Below are positions 45,623-54,748 of a stretch of 64,000 nucleotides of DNA, piece after piece. The stretch is from G963665975 sp963665975 (GTDB lineage Bacteria; Bacteroidota; Rhodothermia; Rhodothermales; Bin80): assembly GCA_963665975.1 (NCBI GenBank), contig OY762508.1, positions 1,736,001 through 1,800,000 on the forward strand, given 5' to 3'. Each line of letters opens with the position of its first letter. Positions within the stretch are counted from its first letter, which is position 1. Position numbers and translations under genes: made by a program. The notes beneath the pieces are model-generated. The model saw only the letters and a program-made list of their open reading frames with translations, searched no databases and was not told the origin of the DNA.

Positions 45623-46056
45623 CGTGATTTGTACTAACAGTCCGTGGATAAAATCTTGGGTTGCGGCGTTTTAGCAGGGACGAGAGTAAACCTACACACA
45701 CAACGGCAAAGTCCAACGGCAGTGGCACTAGGCAAACGATGCAAGGCAGTACAGCAGGAGTTGTACGTGGCGACTGACAGTATTCGGTTGATTGGCAACA
45801 CGTTTTACCGGTCGCTGAACCGTCTGTTGGAGGAGCACGGAACTCAACGTGCAGGCCACACGCGCTATATCGTCCTTTTTTCGTCTGCTCTAGTCGCAGG
45901 CTTGGCTTCACAGGGCCAGTATGGCCATCTCAGGCTTGATTCGAGACCGGGTGTGCTCTGCAAACGCCATTGTCCAAAATCCGATTTCCCCGTGCGTGGC
46001 TAACTGAACTTGCACGCAACTACCCCAAAACTCCTTTTATCCACGGGCTGCTAACC
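45623..46056. other. Intergenic, nothing recognised
   Basis: 434 bases between the peptide gene and the GLPGLI gene. The duplicated segment ends at about 45632. No further gene recognised; the GLPGLI-receptor promoter is probably here. Confidence 0.5.
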
Positions 46057-46782
46057 ATGCTCAAACATTCAACCGCCATTTTGTTCGTCGTTGCCGTAAT
46101 TCCTGGTATGGCCTTGGCACAACAAGGAAGGGTAAGTTATAACCATACTTTCCCACGTCTGGAAATGGCAACAGATAATATAGGTGTATGGTTGGCCGAA
46201 CAAGATGGCGAGGAATATCCCTTAGATCCAAGTCATTTGACGACCCACAGAACCATGTTCTTTACTCCTGCCATTTCTCTCATGTACACAACTATTGTAG
46301 AGGGAGAGGTTGGAGATAGAGAAGATTGGGAATATGTCGATACGACGTATGTCAATTTCTATGAAGGCACATATACCGAATCGCGGGAACTTGATGGTGC
46401 TATCTACTTGGTGAAGGATGCACTGCCTGTAATATCTTGGCGTCTGGTGGATGAAGAACGCAGTTATCTTGGCTATAGAGCCAGAAAGGCAACGGCAATG
46501 ATAGATACCATGAGCATCGAAGCATGGTTTGCACCCGAGCTGCCAGTAACAGCGGGGCCAGGATTGTATGGTGGTTTGCCAGGGCTCATTCTTATGGTAA
46601 CGAATGTCACTATCGGAGAGGTATATGCAGCTGAAGCCATTGATTTGGATGAGATAGTCCCCCAAACCCTGGCACCCATCAATGGCAGGGTGGTTTCGCG
46701 GACTAGTTATGATCGTCAGGTGGAACGGTTGCGTGTCGAAACTCAACGAACTATGGAAAAAGTCCGCAGAAAACTGAACTAA
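46057..46782 (+). CDS. GLPGLI family secreted protein
   Basis: 241 residues from ATG 46057, the start that gives a signal peptide 'MLKHSTAILFVVAVIPGMALAQQ'; a longer in-frame start at 45970 is not credible. The motif that names the family is present exactly as G-L-P-G-L-I at residues 173-178, preceded by 'WFAPELPVTAGPGLYG'. These Bacteroidota proteins are exported, of unknown function, and usually sit next to a TonB-type receptor. The receptor gene starts 67 bases downstream. Confidence 0.93.
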   Translation: MLKHSTAILFVVAVIPGMALAQQGRVSYNHTFPRLEMATDNIGVWLAEQDGEEYPLDPSHLTTHRTMFFTPAISLMYTTIVEGEVGDREDWEYVDTTYVNFYEGTYTESRELDGAIYLVKDALPVISWRLVDEERSYLGYRARKATAMIDTMSIEAWFAPELPVTAGPGLYGGLPGLILMVTNVTIGEVYAAEAIDLDEIVPQTLAPINGRVVSRTSYDRQVERLRVETQRTMEKVRRKLN

Positions 46783-46849
46783 GTGAACCACGGAGGACAT
46801 CTAACATAGGCTCGTTTCGGGTGATCCATCCACTGCTATAGGACATGAT

Positions 46850-49561
46850 ATGACGTGGTCATGTCTTTCCATTGGATGTACGATACTGCTTCTTACGGTA
46901 GTGCTATGCGGAACGGCTATTGCACAGCAGGTTGCCGTAACGGGCGTGGTGGAGGATTCCTTGGGGAATGCTCTTTCCCAAGCGACCATCGTGGTGCTTA
47001 TGCGCGGGGACTCCACCATGGTGGGGTTCAGTACATCCAATGATGCCGGTCGTTTCATCGTGCGCCGCCTGCTGACCGGTGAATACATCCTGCAGGTATC
47101 CTATGTCGGGCACGAAACGATCCTGCGCGATTTCGATGTTCAGGATATAGATGTCGATCTGAGCAGCGTAGTGCTACCCGTTCATGCCAAGGAACTGGAG
47201 GAGTTCGTGGTGACCGGAAGACGCTTGCCCTACGTCGTCCGGGGAGATACCATAGAGTACAATGCATTGGCGGCGCTGATACGTCCGCAGGACATGGTGG
47301 AGGATCTGTTGCGGCGTTTGCCCGGGATTGACGTAGACAGAAGTGGCACGATTACGGCACAGGGCGAGACGGTGGAGAATGTTCTGGTGGAAGGCAAGGA
47401 ATTCTTTGGCGATGATCACACGATAGCCACGAGAAACCTGCCGGCAGATGCGGTAGATAAGGTGGAAGTCTATGACAAGCCATCCGATAGAGCTGAGCTG
47501 ACGGGTGTGCCCGATGGTCAGGAAAAGAAGACCATCAATTTGGGTCTGACGGAGGAGGCTAAGCGGGGAGCCTTTGGCCAGATCACCGGCGGCTTTGGCG
47601 GGGAGCAGTTCGACCATGCACGCTACTTTGGCAAAGGCAGCTTGTTTCGGTTTGCTTCGAAGACACAGCTGGCGCTGATTGGCAGCGCAGAAAATATGAA
47701 TCAACCCGGTTTCAGCAACGATCAGTTGAGCAGTTTCCTTGGAGCTGCTGCGTTGCTCAGCTCGCTCGATGCAGCGGAGGGGTTTTCGGAGTCACTCGGT
47801 GTGGGGTTCAATGCCAACCGCGATATCGGAGAGCATACGACCATCAACACGAGTTACTTCCTGACTGATCTGGACAAGTTGCAAGAATCGGTCGTACTAC
47901 GCCAGCAGCTTTTGGGATCTGCCGTATCCGCTTCCAGTGACAGATCGGGTTATCTCAAGACCGGTAACCTGGTACATACGGTGACTCTGAATGCGGAGAT
48001 AAGACTGGCAGAGGGACATGATATGGTGCTTCGCGGCAATCTGTCGAAAGCGTCATCTTCCCGTGACGATGATCAACAGGAAGAAACAGCGGAGGTATCC
48101 AGAGGATTGCAAAACAGATTCTCCTCGACCATAAAGGATGATGCAGATGTCATGAGTGGTAATATGCACCTAATCTGGCGCAAGCGGATATCCGAAAGTG
48201 GGCGCAGCCTTATAGCCATAGGCGACATCACTGCCCGGGACGCGGTAGAGACAAGAAACCTGTACTCGAAAACGAAGATCTATGACTTGGGGGATCTACA
48301 GACGCGTGAGGAGTTGCACCAGGAACAGGAGTTGCAGGAAGACCAGCTTCGACAGGTGCAACGTCTCGAGCTATTACAGCCTGTTGGCGGCACGAGGTTT
48401 ACTTTCTTTGCGGAACACACGGGCACTCATCGTACGCAAGACAAGAAGTACTTCGACATCGTAGATGGGCCAAACTTGCTGAACAGGGAGCTTGGTCGTG
48501 GTTTCAATCAGAACGACAGATATTTGCGCTCTGGTGCAAGATTTTCCCTGACAGCCAAGGATAATTCATGGTGGATAAACGGTGACGTGACTGCACAGTT
48601 TGCTCGTCGTAGGGGAATGATCGCGAACGTGGAGCAGGGTATACTCAACGAGCATGTTTATGTTTTACCAAGTATTTGGGCCAATTGGGACTGGAATGAG
48701 AGCAGTGATGTTTTGGTATGGTACATGACCAATACCAGAGAACCTTCGATCTGGCAGTTACAGCCGTTTACAGACAATAGTAACCCGCTGCGCATCTATA
48801 GTGGGAATCCTGAACTCACACCGGAATACTGGCACAACCTGAAGATCCAATACCATTGGTCCGGGAATCATTCCGAAAAGCACCTGTGGGTGAATGCAGG
48901 AGCGACTCTTATACAGAACAGCATCGTGCGGGTCCTCACGGTCGATCAGGATCTACGGCAAAGGATCAGCTCTATGAATGCAGGCGTGACCCGGGTGATG
49001 GATGTTTCCCTGCTATTCAGCTTTCCCCTGTATTTTTTGAACATGGAATGGAGTGTGAGTAACGATTTCGATGTGGAGAAAGGCAGGGAATTCATCAACG
49101 GAGAGGAGAATATTAATCAGTTGCTGCGCAACCGCGTACGATTCAGCATCGATTATTACCACAATGATCAGGTGGAAATCACGGCAGGCAGCAGGGTTAC
49201 GTGGAATCGGGCACGCTACTCACTGAACGAGGATCTGAATCGGAACTATATCAATAGCGTATTCGACATGGAAGTCTACTGGCATCCCGATGACAACTGG
49301 TCCATCACGTCTACGCTGTTGTATCGCGTCTTCGATCGCGATCTGTTCGATACCAGTCAGGATGTAGGTTTACTGAATGTATCGGTATCGAGATTGTTCT
49401 TCGAGGGTCGGTGGAACTTTCAACTGCAACTCAACGATGTCCTCAACCAGAATCAAGGGGTATCGATCAGTACCGCACCCACCTACATTCAGGAATCCCG
49501 CATTGTATCGTTGGGACGACATCTGATGCTGAAATTCACCTACAAGCCTAAACTGATGTAG
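46850..49561 (+). CDS. TonB-dependent-receptor-like outer-membrane protein
   Basis: 903 residues with signal 'ILLLTVVLCGTAIAQQ' (about residue 26). Residues 28-115 are a CarboxypepD_reg-like domain ('GVVEDSLGNALSQATIVVL', 'DAGRFIVRRLLTGEYILQVSYVGHE'). A plug-like domain follows ('EEFVVTGRRLPYVVRGDTIEYNA', 'EDLLRRLPGIDVDRSGTITAQGETVENVLVEGKEFFG'), then a long barrel ending '...LMLKFTYKPKLM'. Ligand unknown. AGGA lies 6 bases before the start. Complete. Confidence 0.88.
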   Translation: MTWSCLSIGCTILLLTVVLCGTAIAQQVAVTGVVEDSLGNALSQATIVVLMRGDSTMVGFSTSNDAGRFIVRRLLTGEYILQVSYVGHETILRDFDVQDIDVDLSSVVLPVHAKELEEFVVTGRRLPYVVRGDTIEYNALAALIRPQDMVEDLLRRLPGIDVDRSGTITAQGETVENVLVEGKEFFGDDHTIATRNLPADAVDKVEVYDKPSDRAELTGVPDGQEKKTINLGLTEEAKRGAFGQITGGFGGEQFDHARYFGKGSLFRFASKTQLALIGSAENMNQPGFSNDQLSSFLGAAALLSSLDAAEGFSESLGVGFNANRDIGEHTTINTSYFLTDLDKLQESVVLRQQLLGSAVSASSDRSGYLKTGNLVHTVTLNAEIRLAEGHDMVLRGNLSKASSSRDDDQQEETAEVSRGLQNRFSSTIKDDADVMSGNMHLIWRKRISESGRSLIAIGDITARDAVETRNLYSKTKIYDLGDLQTREELHQEQELQEDQLRQVQRLELLQPVGGTRFTFFAEHTGTHRTQDKKYFDIVDGPNLLNRELGRGFNQNDRYLRSGARFSLTAKDNSWWINGDVTAQFARRRGMIANVEQGILNEHVYVLPSIWANWDWNESSDVLVWYMTNTREPSIWQLQPFTDNSNPLRIYSGNPELTPEYWHNLKIQYHWSGNHSEKHLWVNAGATLIQNSIVRVLTVDQDLRQRISSMNAGVTRVMDVSLLFSFPLYFLNMEWSVSNDFDVEKGREFINGEENINQLLRNRVRFSIDYYHNDQVEITAGSRVTWNRARYSLNEDLNRNYINSVFDMEVYWHPDDNWSITSTLLYRVFDRDLFDTSQDVGLLNVSVSRLFFEGRWNFQLQLNDVLNQNQGVSISTAPTYIQESRIVSLGRHLMLKFTYKPKLM

Positions 49562-49601
49562 AGGAGATATGGAATTTTTGATTGTGTCCCTATTTTGATC
49601 G

Positions 49602-49625
49602 ATCGGGATAGGGAGGGGCCTCACG
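49602..49625 (-). mobile_element. 3'-terminal fragment of an intron D-type group II intron
   Basis: 24 bases matching the last bases of intron D at 54147-54170 (GAGGCCCCTCCCTATCCCGAT on the minus strand, in part). Cut in the domain VI loop by an IS4 end starting at 49626-49628. Confidence 0.75.
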
Positions 49626-49627
49626 CC

Positions 49628-49732
49628 CATAAGCGCTAACTTGTTTGGTCATCTACCTAATATCGTTCAAGCTGGGCAATTCTCGCACGGGGAGGCTCAG
49701 CCAATCCACGGAAGATAGCCTGCCACTCGTGT
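49628..49732 (-). mobile_element. IS4-family 3'-end fragment
   Basis: On the minus strand this reads the last transposase codons ('GLAEPPRARIAQLER') and then the inverted repeat CAAGTTAGCGCTTATG, the complement of the left end CATAAGCGCTAACTTG at 54749. It is truncated at 49733 by the IS66 left end. Confidence 0.8.
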
Positions 49733-49818
49733 GTAAGCGTGCGGCGAACCCCATCTGGATCGGGTGACGAGTAATCAGGAGATTCTTCTTGGACTCGATA
49801 ACTCAAAGCCTGAATCCC

Positions 49819-50112
49819 ATGGGAAAACCGAGACGTACGGCGGAACAGATGTTTCCGCTGATAGCACTGTATGAAGAGAGAACCCAGACGGCAGCGGCCT
49901 TTTGTGCTGAGCGTGGCATCTCGTACACGCAGCTGGTGTATTGGCGTCGGAAATATCGTCGGGAGGCGATGGCAGCGGGTAGTTTCGTGGAGATAGGCAG
50001 CCCTGCGGCAGGCGAGCAGGTGCAGGTGGAAGTGATGTATCCGGGCGGGATGCGTGTGCGGTTCTTTGCTCCGGTGTCTGCGTCGGTATTGGCGCAGTTG
50101 GTGCGATCATGA
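49819..50112 (+). CDS. tnpA: IS66 TnpA accessory protein
   Basis: 97 residues from ATG 49819 (MGKPRRTAEQMF...); the frame opens with TTG at 49789. A helix-turn-helix 'RTQTAAAFCAERGISYTQLVYWRRKYR' is typical of IS66 OrfA. Overlaps tnpB by 4 bases. Confidence 0.88.
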   Translation: MGKPRRTAEQMFPLIALYEERTQTAAAFCAERGISYTQLVYWRRKYRREAMAAGSFVEIGSPAAGEQVQVEVMYPGGMRVRFFAPVSASVLAQLVRS

Positions 50113-50456
50113 TTGGGCTGGGGCCTTCGCGCCGGTACTTCTTCTACCGGCAGCCGACCGACATGCGCAAGAGTTTCGACGGTCTGTGCGCGCTGGTGAA
50201 AAATGGTATGAAGCAGGATCCAATGACGGGAGACGTTTTTGTATTTGTCAACCGGAGGCGGAGCCATTTGAAGGCTTTAACATGGGATCGGAACGGCTTT
50301 GCGATCTTTTACAAGCGACTTGAGGCGGGTACGTTCGAGCTGCCGAAAGCGGAGACGCCGACTTGGGCACAGATGGTAATGTTGTTGGAGGGAGTGTCTC
50401 TGAAGTCGGCAAGATATCGGCGCCGGTATGCGGTAGAAGGCCGAAAATCGAGGTGA
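50109..50456 (+). CDS. tnpB: IS66 TnpB accessory protein
   Basis: 115 residues, 'YFFYRQPTDMRKSFDGLCALV' and 'LKALTWDRNGFAIFYKRLEAGTFELP' are the IS66 Orf2 signature. Not related to the RNA-guided TnpB at 15092-15724 despite the shared name. Needed for transposition with TnpA and TnpC. Confidence 0.92.
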   Translation: MIGLGPSRRYFFYRQPTDMRKSFDGLCALVKNGMKQDPMTGDVFVFVNRRRSHLKALTWDRNGFAIFYKRLEAGTFELPKAETPTWAQMVMLLEGVSLKSARYRRRYAVEGRKSR

Positions 50457-50507
50457 TTGGTCTGGTACAATGGGGAACAATCTAAGTGCATGATTTGTTG
50501 TAGGATC

Positions 50508-52058
50508 ATGCAGCCTGAAGCACAGAATTCCTTCTCTTCTGCGGATGCTGACGTCCTCCGTGCGCAGCTTGCCGAGGTACTTCAGCAGAACACCAGCCTA
50601 CGTGAGGACAATAGCGGTCTGCGTGAGACCGTGGACGATTTGAAGCGGCAGTTGGATGTACTCCAGCGCTTGCTCTTTAGTCCGAAAAGCGAACGATTCG
50701 TGGTGAAGCCGGATCCGCAGCAGGGTTGGTTGTTTCCCAACATGGAGGGCGAGGCTCCTCTGCCCCCGTCCGAGCCTGAGACGGATCAGATAAAGCGGCA
50801 TTAGCCCAAGCGGCGTCTGGACTTCGATGATCTGCCGGATCACCTGCCCCGCGAGACGATTACGATCGAACCGGACGTGGACACCACCGGACTCCAGTGC
50901 ATCGGTACGGAACGGACGCAGATCCTGGAGTACGTGCCCGGCAGATACAAAGTGATCGAGTATCTTCGTCCCAAGTACGTGGATCCAACCAATGAGGACC
51001 GAGGCGTGCTTATGGCCGAGTTGCCGGCGCGGCTGATTGACAAGGGGATGGCCGGGCCGGGACTGTTGGCGCACGTAGTGGTCGATAAGTTTACCGACCA
51101 CCTTCCCCTATACCGGCAGCAGCAGCGATTCCGGCGGGCAGGTATTGAGATACCGAAGTCCACGCTCGGAGGGTGGATCGCCCAGACGGCGTGGCATCTT
51201 CAGCCCCTGTATGAGGCGCTGAAGCAGGAGGCGCTCACGAGCGGGTATCTGCAAGCGGATGAGACGCCGATCCGGGTGCAGGATCGCAACAAGAAAGGCG
51301 AGACCCATCGGGGGTACTATTGGGCCTACCATGCCCCGGAGTCGCAGCTATTGGTGATGGAATATCGTCGAAGCCGTGCGCGGGCAGGCCCAGTGGCGTT
51401 TTTGCATGGGTATATAGGAGCGCTGCAGACAGACGGGTATGTGGCCTACGAGGCGTTCGATGTGCACCCCTCGATTACGCTGTACGGGTGCATGGCCCAT
51501 GCGCGTCGCAAGTTCTACGACTGCCGCACATACGAGCCGGAGAAGGCCGATCATGTGTTGAAGCAATTCGGGCGTGTCTACACGGTGGAGCGCACGCTGC
51601 GTGAGGAAGGTGCCGATGCGGCTCGGCGGCGTGCGGTGCGTCAGGAAAACGCACGGCCTGTGCTGGAGGCGTTGAAGCCCTGGCTGGAGGCGAACAGGGG
51701 ACTGCCCAAGAGCCCGTGGGGTAAGGCGACGGCCTATACGCTCGGCTTGTGGCCAAGGCTGATCCGATACCTGGAAGAGGGCCGCGTCGAGCTGGACAAC
51801 AACTTGATCGAAAATGCCCTGCGCCCGTTGGCTCTGGGAAGGAAGAACTACTTGTTTGCGGGATCGCATGATGCAGCCCAGCGGGCAGCCGTAGTCTATT
51901 CGCTCCTTGGCACGTGCAAACTCCACGGCGTAAATCCCCAGGAGTGGCTCACGGACGTGTTCCAGCGCATCCCGACGCATTCTGCCAAACGCGTCGCAGA
52001 GCTCCTGCCCCATCATTGGCAGAAGGCCTGGAAAGCTGACAGAGGCAAAGCAGCATAA
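50508..52058 (+). pseudogene. tnpC: IS66 TnpC transposase with in-frame amber codon
   Basis: The frame runs from ATG 50508 through a leucine-zipper-like region and 'LLFSPKSERF' to a TAG at 50802-50804, then continues in the same frame 'PKRRLDFDDLPDHLPRETI' to 52058. DDE residues are intact: 'LQADETPI', 'LQTDGYVAYE', 'NNLIENALRPLALGRKNYLFAGS'. A single C-to-T change (CAG to TAG) would explain it. Inactive unless suppressed. Confidence 0.88.
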
Positions 52059-52173
52059 TAGCCAGATAACAAGTGTCCCGGGAACGCCAAGTCCAACAGT
52101 TCCCTGCCTCCCCGTCCGGCACTCTTCGGCACAGCCGCGGTTGCCTTTAACCTGTACTTGACCGGACGCTTAC

Positions 52174-52447
52174 GATTGAACGGGGCGCAACGCTCGCCGA
52201 GTGCCAGTTGTCTGGACGCTGGAAGTCTGCACGAATGCCCGCGCCCAGATCGCCGGACGCGCCGCGATCGCCAGGCCACGGTACGGCGCGTGATGGCACC
52301 GGCCCCTTTGATGCGCCCGTATGCGTAGGGAGCGACCTAAAAAGCATAAAAGCAATTGCAAGAAAAACGGCCGTAGAAGGTAGTGAGGTGTACCCCAAAA
52401 ATCGGACAGTGGTTTAAGATAGAATCCTGGCACTACATTGATCTTTT
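52174..52447. other. Unassigned sequence between IS66-1 and duplicated peptide locus
   Basis: 274 bases, no recognised gene or IS end. It is neither the IS4 nor the intron D sequence expected on the far side of IS66-1, consistent with a deletion. Confidence 0.5.
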
Positions 52448-53139
52448 CTCGGACAAATATGCTTGTCTGCACAAATTCTTCATCATAATAGTCTGAAATG
52501 CGGGCAAAAAAATCAAAAAAGGACAGAGAATCGCCTGGAGGCGTCCGTTTTCGTCCTCCCTGGCTAGCAATTGGTTATCAAAATGACGAAGTTGGATTAC
52601 TATGATATACTGGGTGTCAGTTCACTTAGGGCTCCATCATCAAGCGAAAAACCTGCAAATCAGAGATGTTGCAAGAGGCTTCACTGTTTTTCTGGATCCG
52701 TCAGAAAAAAGGGGAGAAATGATGGGGTTTTTCTTGGAATTGGTTATATTCCAAGAGATACCTAACACACTCGGGGTTGGTTACCCGTAATCTTCTCACA
52801 TGCAAACTTGGAGATCCAAAAAAATGCGCAGCCTCTTCTTCGCCATTCTCATCATGTTTGTCTTTGGGCTCACAGGCTCATCGATATCGGTGCCAGTAGA
52901 ATCTACTCCAGTTCCTCTCCCCACAGAGGTCAACATGGAGGAGAGTTGCACAACTCATATATCCTCAGACGTGGAAGCACCTACAATTTGTGTGCTACAA
53001 GGCGGTGGGAAAAGTAGAGAACGAAGAAAATTTGGTGACTGTGTGGCTGCTATGACATGTGAAAACATAAACAGTCAGACGGATGACGAAACAGGTAACC
53101 GGGTAGTAAGGTGCGTGTAGCGACTAACGTGATTTGTAC
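52448..53139 (+). repeat. Duplicated cysteine-peptide locus, copy 2 (no IS630)
   Basis: Matches 43798-43915 plus 45064-45632. Keeps the empty IS630 site (CTAG at 52564-52567). Its right end is cut after GATTTGTAC by the IS66-2 end at 53140, whereas copy 1 continues TAACAG there. Confidence 0.9.
52824..53120 (+). CDS. Small secreted cysteine-rich peptide, copy 2
   Basis: 98 residues, same signal peptide and five Cys as the copy at 45323. Differences are concentrated in the basic stretch (KSRERRK versus NKRERRK), one N-to-D change and the C terminus (RCV versus TCSD). The last change comes from a small insertion/substitution just before the stop. Both copies keep an open frame. Confidence 0.7.
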   Translation: MRSLFFAILIMFVFGLTGSSISVPVESTPVPLPTEVNMEESCTTHISSDVEAPTICVLQGGGKSRERRKFGDCVAAMTCENINSQTDDETGNRVVRCV

Positions 53140-54146
53140 GTAAGCGTACGGGCAAGTACAGGTTACAGGCAACTGCAGCCGTGTCGAAGCATGCAGGACG
53201 GGAAGACGGGGAACAGTTGGGCTTGCCAGTCCTGAGACATCCGGTATCTGGCTGTTATGCTGCTTTGCTTCTGTCAGCTTTCCAAGCCTTCTGCCAATGA
53301 TGGGGCAAGAGCTCAGTGACGCGCTTGGCAGGATGCGTCGGGATGCGCTGGAACACGTCTGTCAGCCACTGTTGGGGATTGACTCCGTGGAGCTTGCACG
53401 TGCCAAGTAGCGAATACACCACGGCCGCCCGCTGGGCCGCATCATGCGATCCCGCAAACAAGTAGTTCTTCCTTCCCAACGCTAACGGGCGCAGGGCATT
53501 TTCGATCACGTTGTTGTCCAGCTCGACCCAGCCCTCTTCCAGGTAGCGGGTTAGCCTTGGCCAAAGGCCGAGCATGTAATGCGTCGCTTGACCCCACGGA
53601 CTTTTGGGCAGCCCCCTGTGTGCCTCCAGCCAGGGCTTCAACGCCTTAAGTATGGGAGCAGCTTTTTCCTGACGCACTGTGCGCCGCTGAGCCGGACTGG
53701 TGCCCCGCTCTCGCAACGGACGCTCTATGGTGTAGAGGCGCCTAAGCTGCCCCAACACATGCTCGGCCTTCTCCGGCTCGTATGGGCGACAATCGTAAAA
53801 CTTGCGACGCGCATGGGCCATGCACCCGTACGTCGTAATTGATGGGTGCACATCGAACGCCTCGTAGGCCGCATACCCGTCCGCCTGCAGCGCTCCGGCA
53901 TAGCGGCGCAAAAACGCCGCCGGGCCTGCCCGGCCACGGCTAGGACGATATTCCATCACCAATAGCTGCAACTCCGGGGCATGGTAGCCCAATAGTTCCC
54001 CCGATGGGTCTTGCCTTTCTTGTTTCGATCCTGTACCTGGATCGTCGTCTCATCCGCCTGCAGATACCCGCTGGAGAGCGCCTCTCGCTTTAGCGTATCA
54101 TACAGGGGCTGAAGATGCCACGCCGCCTGGGCGATCCACCCAATCC
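53140..54146 (-). mobile_element. IS66-family element 2, right-end part
   Basis: Right end GTAAGCGTACGGGCAAGTAC at 53140 (inverted). Contains the C-terminal two thirds of tnpC, then is cut by intron D at 54147. The left end and tnpA/tnpB are not in the window. Confidence 0.85.
53255..54146 (-). pseudogene. tnpC: IS66-2 TnpC C-terminal fragment, frameshifted
   Basis: From the intron D junction it reads WIGWIAQAAWHLQPLY, SGYLQADETTIQVQDRNKKG, HRGNYW, then loses one base near 53995, after which YHAPELQLLVMEYRPSR to the stop at 53255 is in another frame. Close relative of the 50508-52058 protein. Truncated plus frameshift, so inactive. Confidence 0.88.
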
Positions 54147-54722
54147 ATCGGGATAGGGAGGGGCCTCACGGCCCCCACCCTCCCACACCACCGTGCGTAC
54201 GGGTCCGTACACGGCGGTTCAATGGATTTGAGCTACTCGGCTCTGGTGCCAAAGACACCAGTCCGAGGTTGGCGAAGAGGGCATTGGGCAGGGCGTAGCA
54301 TAGGGCCGGTGTCGCACTGATCCGCCATGCGCCTCGTCCGCTGCCAGCCAGCTTGGCCGCCAAGGAGTGCCGCACGTCCAGCTTGCGCAGTGCGCGGTAC
54401 CGGCGCTGCCGGTATTTCCACTGGTGCCACAGGTAGGCCCGGAGTCGACGACGGATCCAGCCATCCATGCTACGCAGCACGGAGGGAGTCTCGCAGTAGC
54501 CATAATAGGCTCGCCATCCCTGCAAGTAGCGGGACAACTCCGTGATGAGCTGCCGGAAGCGCACGCCCCGTGTGAAGCTAAAGCCCAGGAACGAACGCTC
54601 GCCCACGTCGCCGACCGCACTCTTGGCCGTGTTCACCTTCAGCTTCAATCGCCGAGTCAGGAAACGCGTCACGCTTGCCATCACCCGCTCACCTGCCCGT
54701 CGCGAACGCACATAGATGTTCG
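54147..54722 (-). mobile_element. Group II intron D, 3' part
   Basis: 3' end ...CCTATCCCGAT at 54147, inserted in IS66-2 tnpC. Domain V at about 54180-54220 (GAACCGCCGTGTACGG / CCGTACGCACGG); domain VI has a GGGGCC-GTGA-GGCCCC hairpin. Interrupted at 54723 by a second intron in the YADD codons of its RT gene. Confidence 0.85.
54166..54722 (-). pseudogene. Intron D RT/maturase, C-terminal part after YADD
   Basis: Starts NIYVRSRRAGERVMASVTRFL, immediately downstream of where YADD should be, then 'SFLGFSFTRG' (RT7) and a maturase domain 'LSRYLQGWRAYYGYCETP'. RT1-RT5 lie on the other side of the nested insertion and outside the window. The frame runs to 54166, probably past the original stop. 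Confidence 0.85.
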
Positions 54723-54748
54723 GTCGAGTCGCCCGGGGGAATTTCACC
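54723..54748 (-). mobile_element. 3'-terminal fragment of an intron G-type group II intron (G')
   Basis: Matches the last 26 bases of intron G at 63639-63664 (GTGAAATTCCCCCGGG then CGACTCGAC). It is cut inside the domain VI hairpin by the IS4 left end. Confidence 0.82.

Larger units (their letters stand above)
43798..45639 (+). repeat. Duplicated cysteine-peptide locus, copy 1 (carrying IS630)
   Basis: 43798-43915 plus 45064 to about 45632 match 52448-53139 almost base for base, interrupted here only by the IS630 element. The shared part begins CTCGGACAAATAT and ends GATTTGTAC. It includes the peptide gene and about 370 bases upstream, so promoter and gene were copied together. Confidence 0.9.
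49733..52173 (+). mobile_element. IS66-family element 1
   Basis: Left end GTAAGCGTGCGGCG at 49733, right end ...CCGGACGCTTAC at 52173, enclosing tnpA, tnpB and tnpC in the standard order. The 8 bases on either side (ACTCGTGT and GATTGAAC) do not match, so the expected 8-base target duplication is missing and a later rearrangement is likely. tnpC carries an amber codon. Confidence 0.88.

Noticed and set aside
49733..52173. Target-site duplication for IS66-1
   Set aside because: The 8 flanking bases on each side (ACTCGTGT and GATTGAAC) do not match, so no duplication is claimed.
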